A stretch of 64,000 bases of DNA from Clarireedia homoeocarpa (GCA_001465935.1 LNKV01000006.1:558001-622000); one strand, 5' to 3'. Counted from the first letter of the stretch, positions 1 to 12,717 are shown. Numbers and translations are program-made. The notes: a model not told the origin generated them from the letters alone.

Positions 1-726
1 CAGACTCGAGCTCCCCAACCTTTCAAACTCTACCTCTAACTAACACAACAACACGCGGAATTCCCATATGACATCATAAGCGAGATGGAAAAAACACCTC
101 CTACCCTTGCATATGCGACGCCCGAACAACATCCGACCCTCGGTCTTCCCAATACGGTAGTCCGGACGAGAAAATTATGGAGCTAGAGCCGTAATTTATT
201 TCGCTACATCGGCACTACTTCGCGCGGGGAAAAAATTGGAGCGTGGAGAGAAGGTATCCTGATTCTCCAGATTCGTGTCAGCCCAATATGTGACCGGGGA
301 AGCCATGCACCTAAGGGTGTAGAGGGAAAGTCTCTCGCTGAGGTAGCGTCGGGATCCGCTTATGGATTTCCTGATTTATGTAAGTGGGAAGAGTCTGGGA
401 GTTGGCGGCATACCAAGATGACAGCGCGAGGGGTAGTTCTATGGCGGCGGAACGAGGAGGCTAGGGGTGACTGCAGTTGGAACTGGAGGGGGGGTGTTTG
501 GTATATAAGAATCGCGGGGATCTGCGCTCTCTGTTTTTCTCGGTCTGTGTTTTGTTCGTGTGCTATTTCCATCTTCTCTTCTCATTCTCTATCGTAGCTG
601 GTGGTGGGATTTAGATTGTCTGTTACTATTACAGTTATCCTACGGTCGATGTGCTGTTTGACGGTTTTATATTCTTATATACATCTATATCCATCCTAAC
701 GAAGAAGAGACTCACAGTTCGTCAAC
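1..726 (+). promoter_or_regulatory. Upstream region of the sugar transporter
   Basis: No convincing gene is seen here. A TATA-like element (tatataa) lies at about 502-508, followed by pyrimidine-rich sequence (tctctgtttttctcgg, cttctcttctcattctc) such as is common around fungal transcription starts. This would leave a 5' leader of about 150-200 nt before the ATG at 727. The role is inferred from position and motif only. Confidence 0.35.
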
Positions 727-2588
727 ATGTTTGGAGGTGGAAGATATTTCGGCCTCAGAGGCCAGAGATTGAATCTTGCCGTAGGTGTCATTGCCGGCTT
801 GGATTTCCTGTAAGTTCTGCCCTCATTACAAGTTGTTCGACCTCCATTCCGAGATTCGCCTTCGTAGATGCGGGGTCCATCGACTACCAGGCTTACCCGA
901 TCCCGATTACAACACCCTGTTTTCAGAGCAACAATTACTGACTAAACGTGCAGATTATTTGGTTACGATCAAGGTGTAACTGGTGGACTATTAACACTCC
1001 CTTCATTTGTTAAAACATTCCCTGAAATCGATACCGTCAACAATACCGACAATCATACATCCACCATTCAAGGTATCTCGGTAGCAAGTTACAATCTAGG
1101 ATGTTTCGTTGGCGCAGTTCTTACGATATTCATTGGCGATATACTCGGTCGTCGTCGTATGATTTTCCTTGGTTCGGCCATCATGATCGTGGGAGCTGTT
1201 CTACAGACTTCGGCGTTCAGTCTTGGTCAACTTATTGCCGGACGTGTGATTACTGGGTTTGGAAATGGGATGAATACTAGCACGGTACCAACGTGGGCTT
1301 CGGAAACATCGAAATCGCATAAGAGAGGAAAGATGGTTATGATTGAAGGTGCTATGATTACCGGCGGAATATGCCTCTCGTACTGGATTGACTTTGCTTT
1401 TTCCTTCTTGGAACCAAGTTCGGTTGCTTGGAGATTTCCGATTTCTTTCCAGATTGTTCCGGCTCTTCTGCTACTGATGTTTATCCTTGAACTTCCTGAA
1501 TCTCCTCGGTATGCTCTCCCTTTCTTAGCTCTCAAAGTCACCGCAACTAACACAGTCTTAGCTGGCTCATTCTCAAGGGACATGAAGCGGAGGCAGTTAA
1601 TGTCATTGCAGCTCTGGCTGATCTTCCTCCAGACGACCGCCTCGTTCATACTGAATTCACCGAAATCAAAGACACAGTTCTTGAAATTGCTGCCTACGGC
1701 TACCGCGATATATTCACCATGGGTCCTGAGCGGAACTTTCATCGTGTGGTGCTCGCATATGTCAACCAAGTGTTCCAGCAAATCTCCGGTATCAATCTCA
1801 TTACATACTACGCTGCCACAATCTTCGAGAAATATATCGGACTAGACGGAACTACCTCCCGTATCTTAGCCGCCGCAAACGGGACTGAATACTTCCTTGC
1901 CTCCTGGATCGCTGTCTACACTATCGAAAGATTCGGTCGCAGATCTCTCATGTTGTTCGGTGCGGCTGGTATGTCAGGAAGCATGGTAATTCTCAGCATC
2001 ATGACCTACCTCTCCGAAAGAAATATCGGTGGATCCTCCCCTGGTATCGTATCCGCCGTATTCCTCTTCGTCTTCAACACATTTTTTGCCATCGGCTGGC
2101 TCGGCATGTCATGGCTCTACCCCGCCGAAATCGTCCCTCTCAGAATCCGTGCCCCTGCGAACGGTCTCTCAACATCCGCAAACTGGATATTCAACTTCAT
2201 GGTTGTGATGATCACACCCGTCGCATTCAACTCCATCGGCTACCAAACTTACATCATCTTCGCCGTTATCAATGCATTTATCTTCCCTGTGGTTTATTTG
2301 TTTTACCCAGAGACCGCGTACAGGAGTTTGGAAGAAATTGATAATATTTTCATCAAGACAAAGAGCTGGTTTGGTGTGGTGAGGGTGGCGAAGAATGAGC
2401 CGCTCAGGTATGGAAAGCACGGGGAGTTGTTGGTTGATTATGAGAATACGGAGGATCATCTTAGGAGGACGGGAAATATTGCTGGACCGGATGCGAAGAA
2501 GGAGGATGGGCGGGCGGTGCATAGAGAGAACGTTGACGTTGAAAGTGGGGAGAGCATCGTGGAGAAGAATCGTGCTGGGTTGAGATAA
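727..2588 (+). CDS. MFS sugar porter (hexose-type transporter)
   Basis: Three exons (727-809, 954-1508, 1562-2588) give a 554-residue protein. The frame is kept across both introns: exon 1 ends in CT and joins to A to restore an LLFGYDQGVTGG stretch, and exon 2 ends at PESPR and continues as WLILKGHEAEA. The sequence has the sugar-porter hallmarks: FGYDQGVTGG in TM1, GDILGRRR after TM2, PESPR at the end of the N-terminal half, QQISGINLITYYAA in TM7, ERFGRRSL, and PETAYRSLEEID after TM12. Sugar porters of this family move hexoses or related sugars across the plasma membrane with protons. The substrate cannot be read from the sequence. The long hydrophilic C-terminal tail is normal for fungal members. 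It converges on the O-methyltransferase gene. Family call is firm; exact sugar unknown. Confidence 0.93.
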
Positions 2589-2957
2589 GCGAGGTTAATT
2601 GGATGCGAGGGTAGGGATTCAAAGTACTAGATTTGATGGGCAAAATGGGGGAAGAGAAAGGAGATGCTGATGCTGGACTGCATTTTTATACCCATAGGTG
2701 GTTCGCTCTTAATATATCGACTCAATCCCAAAGAACCTTTCGCTTGTGGCTGTGACGTTTTAACAGACTGTTGCAGCAATCATGCGATATTGTTCTTTGC
2801 AGACTCGTACACTGCACCGCATTTTTTTTCGCATTTTCTCATATTCACTTCACAAATAACTAAAACCTCAAATCTAGAAAATTTGAAACGATACCTACTG
2901 TGACAGGCAAACTATTACAAACACATCACATCAAAGATGATCCATCTAGCCCCGAGA
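2589..2957. other. Intergenic region between two convergent genes
   Basis: AT-rich spacer that should hold the 3' ends of the sugar transporter (+) and the O-methyltransferase (-). No open frame with coding character is seen. Confidence 0.4.
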
Positions 2958-4499
2958 TCAGTCCTCACTATCCCAAACGGCCTCAATGATACCAATCAGA
3001 CTCCCGTTCGGAATCTCGCATCGCAGCAATCGCAACCGCGGATCTGCGCTCCTCAGCAACTCTTCCCACATCTTCGCCGTTCGCTCGCAGGCATTAAACT
3101 GTGCTAGCATCATGAGGTCAAAATTCCTATTCGGACGGAATCAGCACTTTGTTTTCTCCCTATAAACTCGATGTGGGCAGACCCGGGTACGCAGCCTATG
3201 GCGTCGCCCTTGTTCGGAACGCTTTGGCTGGTTGTACTTGGTCTTAATTGATATTCAACTATAAACTCTGCGTCGGAGCTTTCCCAACACTCGAAGATCC
3301 CAACTATGAAGATACAAATTACATACCTAGGTTGTTTCCGCGATAACCTTGTTTCTGGCCCCTCAGCCAGCACATATTCATATACCAGCACCCTCGCCCC
3401 TTTCTTCAGCGCCGGTCTGAGTGCCCTCAGGATCCTCCTACAATACCCATCACTCCAGTTATGCAGAATCCAGCGAAAGAAATATACATCTGCTCCGCGC
3501 ACAGGCTGCTCAGTAAAGAAATCATGCTCGAAAAACCGCACCCTGCTTTCCAGATCACGCGGCAATACTTTCCTCCCAGCCTCAACCGTACCTGGTAAAT
3601 CCTGAACAACAAATTCCAGATACTTAGTCTCGCGAGCAAGATACTGCGAGACAGTCCCATGCCCTCCTCCCACATCCACAAATACAGCACCAGGCCGATC
3701 AAGCGCAGCCCAAGGGTATCCACGAGCCAAAAGCCCCAGATCCCAATGCTGACCCGAGCTAAAATATCTCATCCCCGCACCGAACCGTCTCGCGCGCTCT
3801 GGATTCTTCGCCATGAAATCAAATGGCGAGATGCCGGGCTCGGCGTGTAAGGCCCAGCCCGTCTCGTTATTTTCTCCTGAGTTTGGGTATTTCTCTAGCG
3901 CGTCGAGGGTTTTCATCCCGGCGGGAGAGAGGTCACATGTCATCATGCCGACGGCGTCGTGGGCGTCGGGGTTGCTGGCTAGCAGCTGCGAGGTGGCAGT
4001 GTGACGTACGTGGCCAGGGACGTCTTCGGTGAAGATGTGGGAGCACATTGCTTGGCGGAGGAAGCGCTCGACGAGGTCTTCGCGGAGACCGCTCGCTTGG
4101 GCGATTTCTGCGAAGGTGGCTGAGCCGGAAAGCGGGACGGCTTGCGCGAGTTTGTAGCGATAGATTGCGCGGAGGGCAATTTCGTCGACGTACTGGATGC
4201 AGTTAGCGCGGGGTTTTGATGAGCTGAGATAGCAGGCAGGTGGCTACGCTGAATAAGATGTCCGAGAGGATACCTCTGGGACCTAGTGCTAGATACTTTA
4301 TTGTATGTGCGGTGTCAATGAGATTATTGCGTATTTCTTCCATCTCTGGCGGGAGGTTGTCCATAGTATCTTCGTCGAAGGAGGTTTGAGGACGGCCTGA
4401 TGAAAGGAGATGCTCGTCGAGGGCTGTAGCATATACGGCCATCTCTTTTACGAGTTCAGTAAAAGAAGGCATTTGCAACTCAAACTGTAGAGATTGCAT
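2958..4499 (-). CDS. SAM-dependent O-methyltransferase
   Basis: Minus-strand gene with three exons (4499-4248, 4192-3327, 3126-2958) encoding 428 residues. The first intron (55 nt) ends in a GCTAAC branch point and CAG; the second (200 nt) joins to restore RNFDLMMLAQF, a typical C-terminal motif of this family. The Rossmann SAM-binding motif VFVDVGGGHGTVSQYL lies at about residues 254-269. The catalytic-base region is WILHNWSD, with His at about 328. This is the plant-type O-methyltransferase fold (Methyltransf_2), in which the His deprotonates a hydroxyl of a small aromatic or polyketide substrate. Such enzymes often act in secondary metabolism, but no polyketide synthase, NRPS or pathway regulator lies beside it, so the substrate is unknown. 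The N-terminal 85 residues form a helical dimerisation-type region. Confidence 0.88.
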
Positions 4500-5401
4500 G
4501 AGATCTCGGAAGTTTCTTATAATAGGATTAGCTCACCTATTCCGGCGTGATATCTAAAAACACGCAGATGTATCGACATCTTCTACATATTTCCTCTAGG
4601 TTAATATAGAGAGTGTAATGGCAGCTAATCATTCTGCTACCCCGCTTTTTGTGTAACCACCGCTGCGTTCCTGCATATGATATCGTTCATATCACTTGGT
4701 GTTTCCTTTCCGTTTCTAAACTTGCTTTTTTTGTGTTGGTCAGCCACCAAAAATCTCTCCTAAATTATCTTTGCACGTCTGTTTTGCTGGTTAAAAAACA
4801 ACGTATGTCTCAGTGATACCCAGTGTTCCGAAGTCTGACCAGCGCGACTTATCTCATTGCAACGGTGCCGATACTTGTACGGGCGACCCCGTAATGCCAA
4901 AGTCATGAATACCAGAGATCTCATAGAACTATATTTCCACGAGAGTACTTGCTCGACTAGCCAATCTGGTAGCCGACTACTAGGCCGCCGAGAAATGGTT
5001 TTGGACACAGAGCTTGGAGACTAGATAGATGTTCTGATATGCTATGAATTGGCAGAACAACATGAACATACGAGGGACTGGTGGTCCCCCTTCTGGACCC
5101 AAAAGCGTGTCTAACCAGCTCTGAATCTTTTTAGCTATCTGACTACCATATATCAGAGCTTCCGGAGAGTGTCTGGTGCGGAGAGAAATGCCCAAATTAG
5201 AACCCGTATATATGTAAAGCACAAACCAAAGTGATATTCTATTAATCTCTTATCTACTCGTAGGATTATATGAAGCAATGAATAAACTCTTTTCACCCAG
5301 ATTCGAAACTTGGTTCTATTGCTGTTCTTCCTCTTTCCCTGCTTCTTTTGTGTAAATGTATATATAATGTAATAACTGATTCAAGACAAAACAACCAAAT
5401 A
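4500..5401. other. Intergenic region
   Basis: AT-rich sequence between the O-methyltransferase start and the tRNA-His gene. It should contain the promoter of the methyltransferase. Only short open frames without recognisable domains are present; no repeat or RNA gene was seen. Confidence 0.35.
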
Positions 5402-5503
5402 GGTGGTGTGGTGTAATGGTAGCACGTGACGTTGTGGTTCTTCCTCATTCAGGAGATTCATACTTGTTCCGTTTCAATCTGGGTTCGATTCCCAGCACCG
5501 CCA
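5402..5503 (+). tRNA. tRNA-His (GTG) with an intron of about 31 nt
   Basis: The acceptor stem GGTGGTG (5402-5408) pairs with CACCGCC (5496-5502), followed by discriminator A at 5503. The D arm is GTGTAATGGTAGCAC; the T arm is CTGGG-TTCGATT-CCCAG (5479-5495). The anticodon GTG is at 5434-5436 in the loop TTGTGG, followed by an intron placed at about 5438-5468. After removal the anticodon stem is TGACG with CGTTT, so one pair is G-U and the outermost pair is a U-U mismatch. The intron position after base 37 is canonical. Assignment to His rests on the anticodon. Exact intron borders should be checked with a tRNA model. Confidence 0.8.
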
Positions 5504-8500
5504 AGTGAAATATCTTGGATTGAAAACTAAATAAGGTGGTTTGATTCCATCTGTGCGGTCAATTTTTTTTGATGTTTTTTTTTGGTTCTTGTTGAATTTC
5601 GGGGATAATAATGGAAGTGCTCGGTTAATTTTTGGGGTATCGGTTGTTGGTTGCTTCGGAGAGTGTGCTGTGAGCGAGAAGAGGGGGTATGATTTTTTAA
5701 GTATGCGTGTGCTACTCTGTTTCACACTTTTACTGTCTTATTTCCTTCCTACTGTCTACATGTAATCCCACGCGAAATTCTAACGTGTCCTATAGACACG
5801 TTTCTTACGATGGTTCAACCTATATGCATTTATGTACCCTCCTGGAGCCTTCTTGGAAGGATGGTTCTAAATCTTACCTAGCGTTCCTCAGCCCCTTTGG
5901 TAAAATCCCTCACTTCCTACATACTTTTCATCAGGAAAAAGCTGTATATGTACCGGCATGTTGCTGAACGGAGATAGTCATTGTTAATCATCATTTCCAG
6001 TGTGGTCATTCATGCGAGCATCCACAGTCTATTGTAAATGGGACACACGTAACAATGGTTGTGGGTCTATAGATCTGATATGTGCTCCGCGGTGCAGAGT
6101 CTAGGAACACTGGTTCCTATTGATTTTCTGCGACAGAATAAGTAGACCGACAAGCCTGAACCCAGCTGGCCGAATATGGGAAGCATTTGCAGAAGACTGG
6201 ATAATCGACTGTTGGATGATGTAGGCACAAAGAAAGTGATCTTGCATGCGTAATGCGGTAAACAAATGTTCTCGACAAGTATGTCACAATTCAGTCAGGT
6301 GAGAATCGTAATCGCACAGAACATGACGATACTTGGAGGCAAGTCAGTCCTCAACGCCTCACCGCAACAAGCCGACACTAGCCGAGCTGGCCTTTTGCAA
6401 GCGCAAAGGAAGATGAAACAAACCGAGGCATGTTCACCTAGGCTGTCGCTTCATTTAGACTTTTAAGACCTTGGTTCTGTTTCCGATTGTGCTGCTGTCT
6501 TGTTTTGTGGAAATGTAGGCGGGGGAAATGCGAGACAGGGTGTCGAAGTGAATAAGAATGAACTTCCGTTAGTCTCCTGTAGAATTTTCCCAATACCAGT
6601 AGATATAGTAGTGCGAATAGTAAGGTCTTGTTGAGCACTGGTACCTGGAAGAACCCAGGTCGCAAACGTAGCGGGCGAAGATAGTCATCATGCCGGGAGA
6701 ATAAAGTTCGGCAACGCTCGTAGAATAATCTAGGCAGTGCGAAATTATCCTCGTGAGGCTTAAAGCGTGCTGCTTGCCACTTTGTCTGACCATGACAGAC
6801 TGACTATTGAGGCACGAATTTTGCAACTCTGGGGAATGCAGTGAATGGTACGGGGTTCCGTCTCACTCCAAGCAAGCCAGTCTAGAAATCTCGAACACTC
6901 TCACAGTGATACGTGTGCGTAAGAGATGCTCGAGAAGTATTTACAGACCGTTAGACAGTCTCGAAAATCGCGCGACACGTCACGTATATGAGAGGAATGT
7001 CCATCTGGAGTCCTTTCGCACAGATAGGAAGAGGTACACGATAGAAGATGGAGTGGATACCTAGAAGTTGTGAATACTTCCACGACTGCGACGAGAGGAA
7101 CAAAATGTGTCATAGATTCCTCTGGGTCGCTGGAATACCGTAGTGTAAATGCAGTGGACGTTGCGTTCCAACCGATTGAAGAATGGAAAGGACATATGTA
7201 TACGAATGGAGGAATGAATCGCGGGGAGTGCGACTTCGATGTCGTGTCGCTAAATAGTCGGTGTCGGAAAGGGGGTGCTTGGCCCCCAACAACTCAACGC
7301 AGTCATGCAACGTACAGCCAGCGAAATGCTGATGGTAAGTCAGCAAATAACCGTTGCTGACGCTTGTTCGTTCTGAAATTCCACAGCTGTCAAGCTATTC
7401 GTGAAGTACGAACTGTATCTGTTCACACCACTAAGGTAAACTTAGCCAGAAAAGCGTTGCGCTGTTGTGTTGTGTGGAGCTGAGAGACACAGAGTTCGGT
7501 GAGGTCTGAGGGGATTTGGATCAGATCAGAAACAACCTTGAAGATGTAACAATCATCCGATAGAGTGATACGTCTCGTAATTGAGGTGAAAATAACCATC
7601 TGTTCCTGTTCCTCGTGCTGGCTCAAGACAGAGGGGGACGGAATAAGTACATGTGCGCGAAATCGGCGCATTAGACAGACAACTTACCAAAGAACTCCCA
7701 ATCAAACCAATCATACAGTTCGATTCCTTATCTGCGCCCGTGGCTTTTCTGCTAAAGTCTGGGCCGCATCAAACAGTTCCATACCGCATTAAGTACCGTA
7801 TTTCTTTCCAATCCGTAAAAACCATTCTATTTGTAAAGGTATGAAGGGATCCGGCCTGCATTCCCACTATTATTCCTTTTTGAAGCTGTGAAAGTGTGGG
7901 AAGGTTCTGATATAGAATGGGGGGATTTGAAAATCCAATTTACATGAAGGTTATTGGCTGCTCTGCCGTGCTGTCAACGTAGGCCTTTTGGGTGCTCGAG
8001 ACGATTTCGGGCGGGAGGCGCATACTGTGTGGGGGTTCTAGAGTCACTAATTGGGGTAATGTTGGTGTATGGGAGAAACTAGAAACTATTTCCGGTTTTT
8101 CTAGACCCTTGCTGCGTTTGACGTTGTGTCACGAACTTTTGCAACACACATGGTGGTTTTTCGCTCAGGTCTGAACGGAATGCTATGGATGCAGATGCAG
8201 ATGATGCTTTTGATACTCGATAAGAGGGACGTTTGATAGCGGCTAAAGTGATGGGTATGGTAATGGGCATCGTGCTCGGCCCCTGGATAAGTTGCAGAAC
8301 AGTTGCATGAGGTGATGAACTCTGCTGCAGACAATGTTACTTTGCCCCCTACGTATGCAGCCGTTGCATGCTCTATTTGCTACCCAAGCGAAAGGGGTGA
8401 AAAGAGGCTGGCTATCTACTTGGTACATTTCACCAACTTTCAGGTGTATGAGGGACTTGTTTTTCAGGGGAAGCCGTGGGCCGATATTGGGTAGGATAAT

Positions 8501-9244
8501 TGAGTAATATATGCCTCAAAAATGTCGTGTGCTTCTAGAAGAATTTTGCCCCTCGCCCTATACGGTTGCTGTACGAAGCTGGTGAAGTACTTTGTACAGT
8601 AGTCTTACATTCGTTCGTACTGTACAGCGCCCACCAGAGTTTCTTTTTGGGCATGTCGCACAGCAACTGAGTTCCTTAAACAAGGGTTGACCTATTCACC
8701 GACCTTCGACTCTTTACAATTGAAAGAGAGTCTCTCTCTCAGACTCTCTCCCGCAGACTCTCTTTCAGACATGAAAGATCTTTCTTTCTCGCAGAAGATC
8801 TTTGTTTCTCTGATTGCCCCTCGTCCAAGACATATTAATGCAATTATTGCTTCTGCGTCGCCTATCGCATACGAAGGAGCAATATCAGAAGTCTTCCCGT
8901 ACAAAGGTCTTCCTTGAGTCACCAACCCTCCACCTATAATTAATTCCACCCTGGCAAGGCGCAAGGCCCTGGTCGCTTTAGCCGATCCCACCAAAGCCCC
9001 ACCCAACTCTTATCTACTACGCCGACTCTCCTCGCTCTCCTCGCTCTCCTCATTCCCCTCGCTCCAAAGGGTAGTCAGCCCGATTCTTAAAGACCGAATT
9101 CCCCAGATCGTGTTTTCTTTCAAAATCCCTTCATCTTCTTTTCCATTCCCTCCACAGTTCTCTCCAGGACATCTGAGTCTTGCCACTTCTTCGTTTCATT
9201 CTACAATTTCTTTCCCCCCATCAATCTCATAATAAACCGCAAAG
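5504..9244. other. Gene-poor intergenic region, with a CT-rich promoter/leader near its end
   Basis: About 3.7 kb in which all open frames are short (under about 105 codons) and show no domain, signal peptide or convincing splice continuity. I see no transposon ends, rRNA or tRNA. The last 550 bases hold CT-rich blocks (for example gagagtctctctctcag near 8727-8743, then actctctcccgcagactctc) and a long pyrimidine-rich stretch up to the ATG of glutamine synthetase, consistent with a strong fungal promoter and leader. An unannotated non-coding RNA or a heavily decayed gene cannot be excluded. Confidence 0.35.
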
Positions 9245-10664
9245 ATGGCGACCTCAACAACCGTCTCCTACACGGCGAACGTGAGTAATTTCCATAAGAT
9301 AAACAAACATACCCCGCTACCGCGAGACTGATTTTTCCATTTTACAGCTCTTAAAATATATGTCACTCGACCAGAAGGGATCTGCCATGGCAGAGTAAGC
9401 CTCTTAACAATATTATTGTTTTCCTCTTCAAATCTAATCCTTTACCAAAGGTACATCTGGATCGACTCCACCGGTGGTACTCGCTCAAAGTCCAAGGTAC
9501 GAGGTGCAATCCTTCTATTAATCCCTCATCCCAACAAAACCAATCGCCAATGGCTCGCGTGCTAACTACTCATCGTCCACAGACTCTCACCAAGATCCCA
9601 GAGAATGGTGAATTCACCCTCGCCGATCTGCCAGAATGGAACTTTGACGGTAGCTCGACCGGTCAAGCACCAGGCGACAACTCCGACGTTTACCTGAGAC
9701 CTGTTGCGATTTTCCCCGACCCATTCCGTGGTGCCCCTAACATTTTGGTCTTGACTGAGTGTTGGGACCCCGATGGAACCCCAAACAAATTCAACTACCG
9801 TCATGAATGTGCTAAGCTCATGGAGGCACACAAGGCCCACGAGCCCTGGTTCGGTTTGGAACAAGAGTACACTCTCCTCGATATGTCTGACAGACCATAT
9901 GGTTGGCCAGTAAATGGTTTCCCAGGTCCTCAAGGCCCATACTACTGTGGTGTTGGTGCTGGCAAAGTCTTCTGCAGAGATATTGTCGAGGCTCACTACA
10001 AGGCTTGCTTGAATGCAGGTGTGAAGATCTCCGGTACTAACGCCGAGGTTATGCCTGCTCAATGGGAGTTCCAAGTTGGCCCTTGTGAGGGAATTGAGAG
10101 TGGGTACACCCTGGTTTTTATTAGCAATATGAGTCATAACTGATGTATTTTAGTGGGTGATCACCTCTGGTTGGCTCGTTTCCTTCTCAGCCGAGTCGCT
10201 GAAGAGTTCGGTGCCAAGATCTCCCTCCACCCCAAGCCTATTCCAGGTGATTGGAACGGAGCCGGTCTTCACAGCAACTTCTCTAGCAAGGAGATGCGCA
10301 AGGAGGGTGGTATGAAGCACATCGAGGCTGCCATCAAGAAGCTTGAGGGTCGCCACAAGGAGCACATTGCAGTCTACGGAGAGGACAATGACATGCGTCT
10401 TACCGGAAGACATGAGACTGGTGCTATTGACAGTTTCACATATGGTGTCGCCAATCGTGGTGCATCCATTCGTATTCCAAGAGAGTGTGGCCACAAGGGT
10501 TACGGATACTTTGAGGACAGAAGACCAGCTTCAAATGCTGACCCATATCAAATTACTGGTATTATGATGGAGACTGTAAGTATTTCATCATTCGCCCCTC
10601 AGGAACAAAGCTAATTGAATCTCAGATCTTCGGTGGACTTGACGGAACCTCGCTCAACAAATAG
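9245..10664 (+). CDS. glnA: Glutamine synthetase (type II)
   Basis: Six exons (9245-9280, 9348-9394, 9451-9496, 9583-10099, 10154-10575, 10626-10664) encode 368 residues, close to the usual eukaryotic GSII length of about 355-370. The enzyme condenses glutamate and ammonia to glutamine using ATP in the cytosol, the central step of ammonium assimilation. Visible family motifs are WNFDGSSTGQAPG (substrate loop), GPQGPYYCGVGA, the nucleotide-binding GDWNGAGLHSNFS and the NRGASIRIPRE block. Intron 4 splits the Met codon of GIEMGDHLW. The gene is intron-rich near its 5' end. Its promoter is CT-rich. It is tail to tail with the unknown gene at 11093-11885. The fungal name gln1 is also used for this gene. 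Confidence 0.97.
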
Positions 10665-11092
10665 AGGAGTGCGATAATGTAACAATGACTGGGTGGAGCA
10701 AGTGATAATGGCTGGGCGATAAAAGGTCGATTTGCTGCGGGCGGGTTGAATCTTTTTCGAAGCTTCTCGCTAGGTGTTCTTGGAAGAATTTGTTTCTAAA
10801 TCACCTTTCCTAGCTATTTAGTCGATGAATTATGATACCATCAATTTGAGTTTTGGTCCCTTTCATGCCGTGTGTCTAACCCAAATCGTGAAAATGATGT
10901 TACCCCACATCTCCAGATTCCCCAGGAGATCTTCAGCAGAGCGGAGAGCCCGGTCCGAAAGTTTATGTTACATCTGTAATATACAAGTCCCCACTGCAAT
11001 ATGTCTAGCTAGAGCACACTCTCCTCCTTCATCTTCATTGATGTGTAATCAATCGTAATGATAGTCGGCTTGTAACAAGCAGCAACAACCCC
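10665..11092. other. Convergent 3' intergenic region
   Basis: Spacer between the stop of glutamine synthetase and the stop of the minus-strand unknown gene. It should contain both 3' UTRs. Nothing else is seen. Confidence 0.4.
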
Positions 11093-11885
11093 TCACTTTC
11101 CCTCCTTAATTCTCTCCTCCTCCTTCAACGCCTCCACTACCTTCCCCCTCAGAAAATCTGTCAGCCCAAACACCCCCTCCCGTGTCACAATCCTATACGT
11201 CCCACTATCCTGCCAATTCCCCGGCATCTTCCCTTCATCCCCCTCGACAAAGTTCCCCGCAGCATCGACTTCCAACGATCCAAAAATATCCTCCGGATAC
11301 GCTATCCGTCCGTAGTCGGGCGGTGCCCGCGTGTCGCTTAGATGAATGTATCCGCCGCGTCCACCGGACCCCGCTCCCCCTTGTGCGGAGGCGCCGCCGG
11401 CGCCGGTGGAGCTTTTGGGCGCGCTGCGGCGTCGTGGGGATGGCTGGAGAGAGAAGGCCTGCGAGGTGGTGGCGAAGGCGGCGGCTTGGGAGAGGAGTTG
11501 CGGGTCTTGGTGGGCGTATTGGGAAAGGGTGCGTGAGAGGATGGGGAGGAAGTGAGGGTTGGGTGTGAAGGTTGAGGGGGTGGGTGGGAGGGATGTTGAG
11601 GTTCCGAGGGAGAGGGACTCAGTTGGCGGGTTGCTGGGGAGAAGGTGGAGGATGTGGTTGTTTGGGGAGGTGGTGTGAATGTACTGGGGTGGTTGCGGTG
11701 GGATGTTAGCTATTTGTGCAGTGGTTCGGGTGCGGTTTGGAGGGGCGGGGTGACGTGACGTGAGGGGTTAGGGGACGAACGATGTGTGGATTTGAGGAGA
11801 GCGTTGAGACGGCGCGGTTGATGGATGGCGGTTTGGACAGAGTTCGCAGTGAATGCGATAGACGAATTGATGATGTGAGCAGCAT
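11093..11885 (-). CDS. Conserved fungal protein of unknown function, possibly mitochondrial
   Basis: The minus strand holds a long open frame down to 11093 that is clearly protein-like: an HTTSPNNHILHLLPSNPP block, a Gly-rich GGASAQGGAGSGGRGG linker, and a conserved-looking C-terminal half with YIHLSDTRAPPDYGRI, YPEDIFGSLEVD and DSGTYRIVTREGVFGL. My preferred model is exon 1 11885-11781 and exon 2 11683-11093 (231 residues). It uses a GTTCGT donor and a GCTAAC branch point before CAG. Exon 1 would then give a Ser/Arg/Leu-rich N-terminus like a mitochondrial targeting peptide. The donor is not the usual GTANGT, so the first exon is uncertain; the second exon is much firmer. I recognise this as the kind of protein conserved across filamentous fungi but know of no function. 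Confidence 0.65.
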
Positions 11886-12354
11886 CTTGCTTGTTTATGA
11901 GGAGTTGTTGCGTGTTTGCTAGGGGAAATGGAATCTATATTTTTTTGTCAATGGCCTGCCTGATTAGGAAATGAGCTTGAATTAGGCTTATGTAATGTTG
12001 CAGGATGCTGTGGTGCATCCGAGCATTCACACTCTCCCGGGATACTTTGTTAACTCCATTTCGTTTTTAACGTAGAGCCATATGATTTTCAGATAGGTTA
12101 AGGCTTTGGAAATTCTTGCTCATATACCGCTATTACTTCATTCGGGTCTGTTTCAATGCTCCAACGCCCAACAATCGCTGCTTAATTCTAAGGTTAGAGG
12201 CCATCTTCAGGGCGAATGAGCAATGACCAAGCACATCTTACTGCAATCTGGGGATAAGCACTGGTCCATGCGAAACTGCAGACGCAGATAGGAATGCCAG
12301 GAGTTTTGAAGACAGCAGATACACAGGTAGTGACAATGCTTCAGGTGGCTTTTC

Positions 12355-12415
12355 CATGTCGGCTTGAGATATCATGTCGGCTTCAGATATCATGTCGGCT
12401 TCAGATATCATGTCC
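12355..12415. repeat. 18-bp tandem repeat, three copies plus a partial
   Basis: Units catgtcggctt(g/c)agatat at 12355-12372, 12373-12390 and 12391-12408, then a partial copy. Copies 2 and 3 are identical; copy 1 differs at one base. Confidence 0.95.
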
Positions 12416-12677
12416 ATTAGTAACCGACCTCGGCACCGTCGTGACAGCATATTCGGGACTGATTGGCCCTAATCACTGAAATGATAACCATCTTACACTC
12501 TACTCGTAATAGGTAATGCATACACTACGAGGCCATCCACTAGCATCCGATCCTCCATGCTTCGCCGGCCTCGTGGAAGTCGACTTTATCCGACGGTCTC
12601 TTCCGCATGGCAGGAAAGATCGGATAAGAACAGAAGCAACAATAAACGCTAGGTGTACGAAGTTCTTCGATGAGACC

Positions 12678-12717
12678 GAATGGACGAACGGACGAATGGA
12701 CGAATGGACGAATGGAC
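12678..12717. repeat. 8-bp tandem repeat, five copies
   Basis: Five consecutive units of gaatggac (the second is gaacggac). Confidence 0.95.

Noticed and set aside
2958..4499. Secondary-metabolite cluster around the O-methyltransferase
   Set aside because: Only a sugar porter and tRNA neighbour it; no backbone synthase, P450 or pathway regulator is present.
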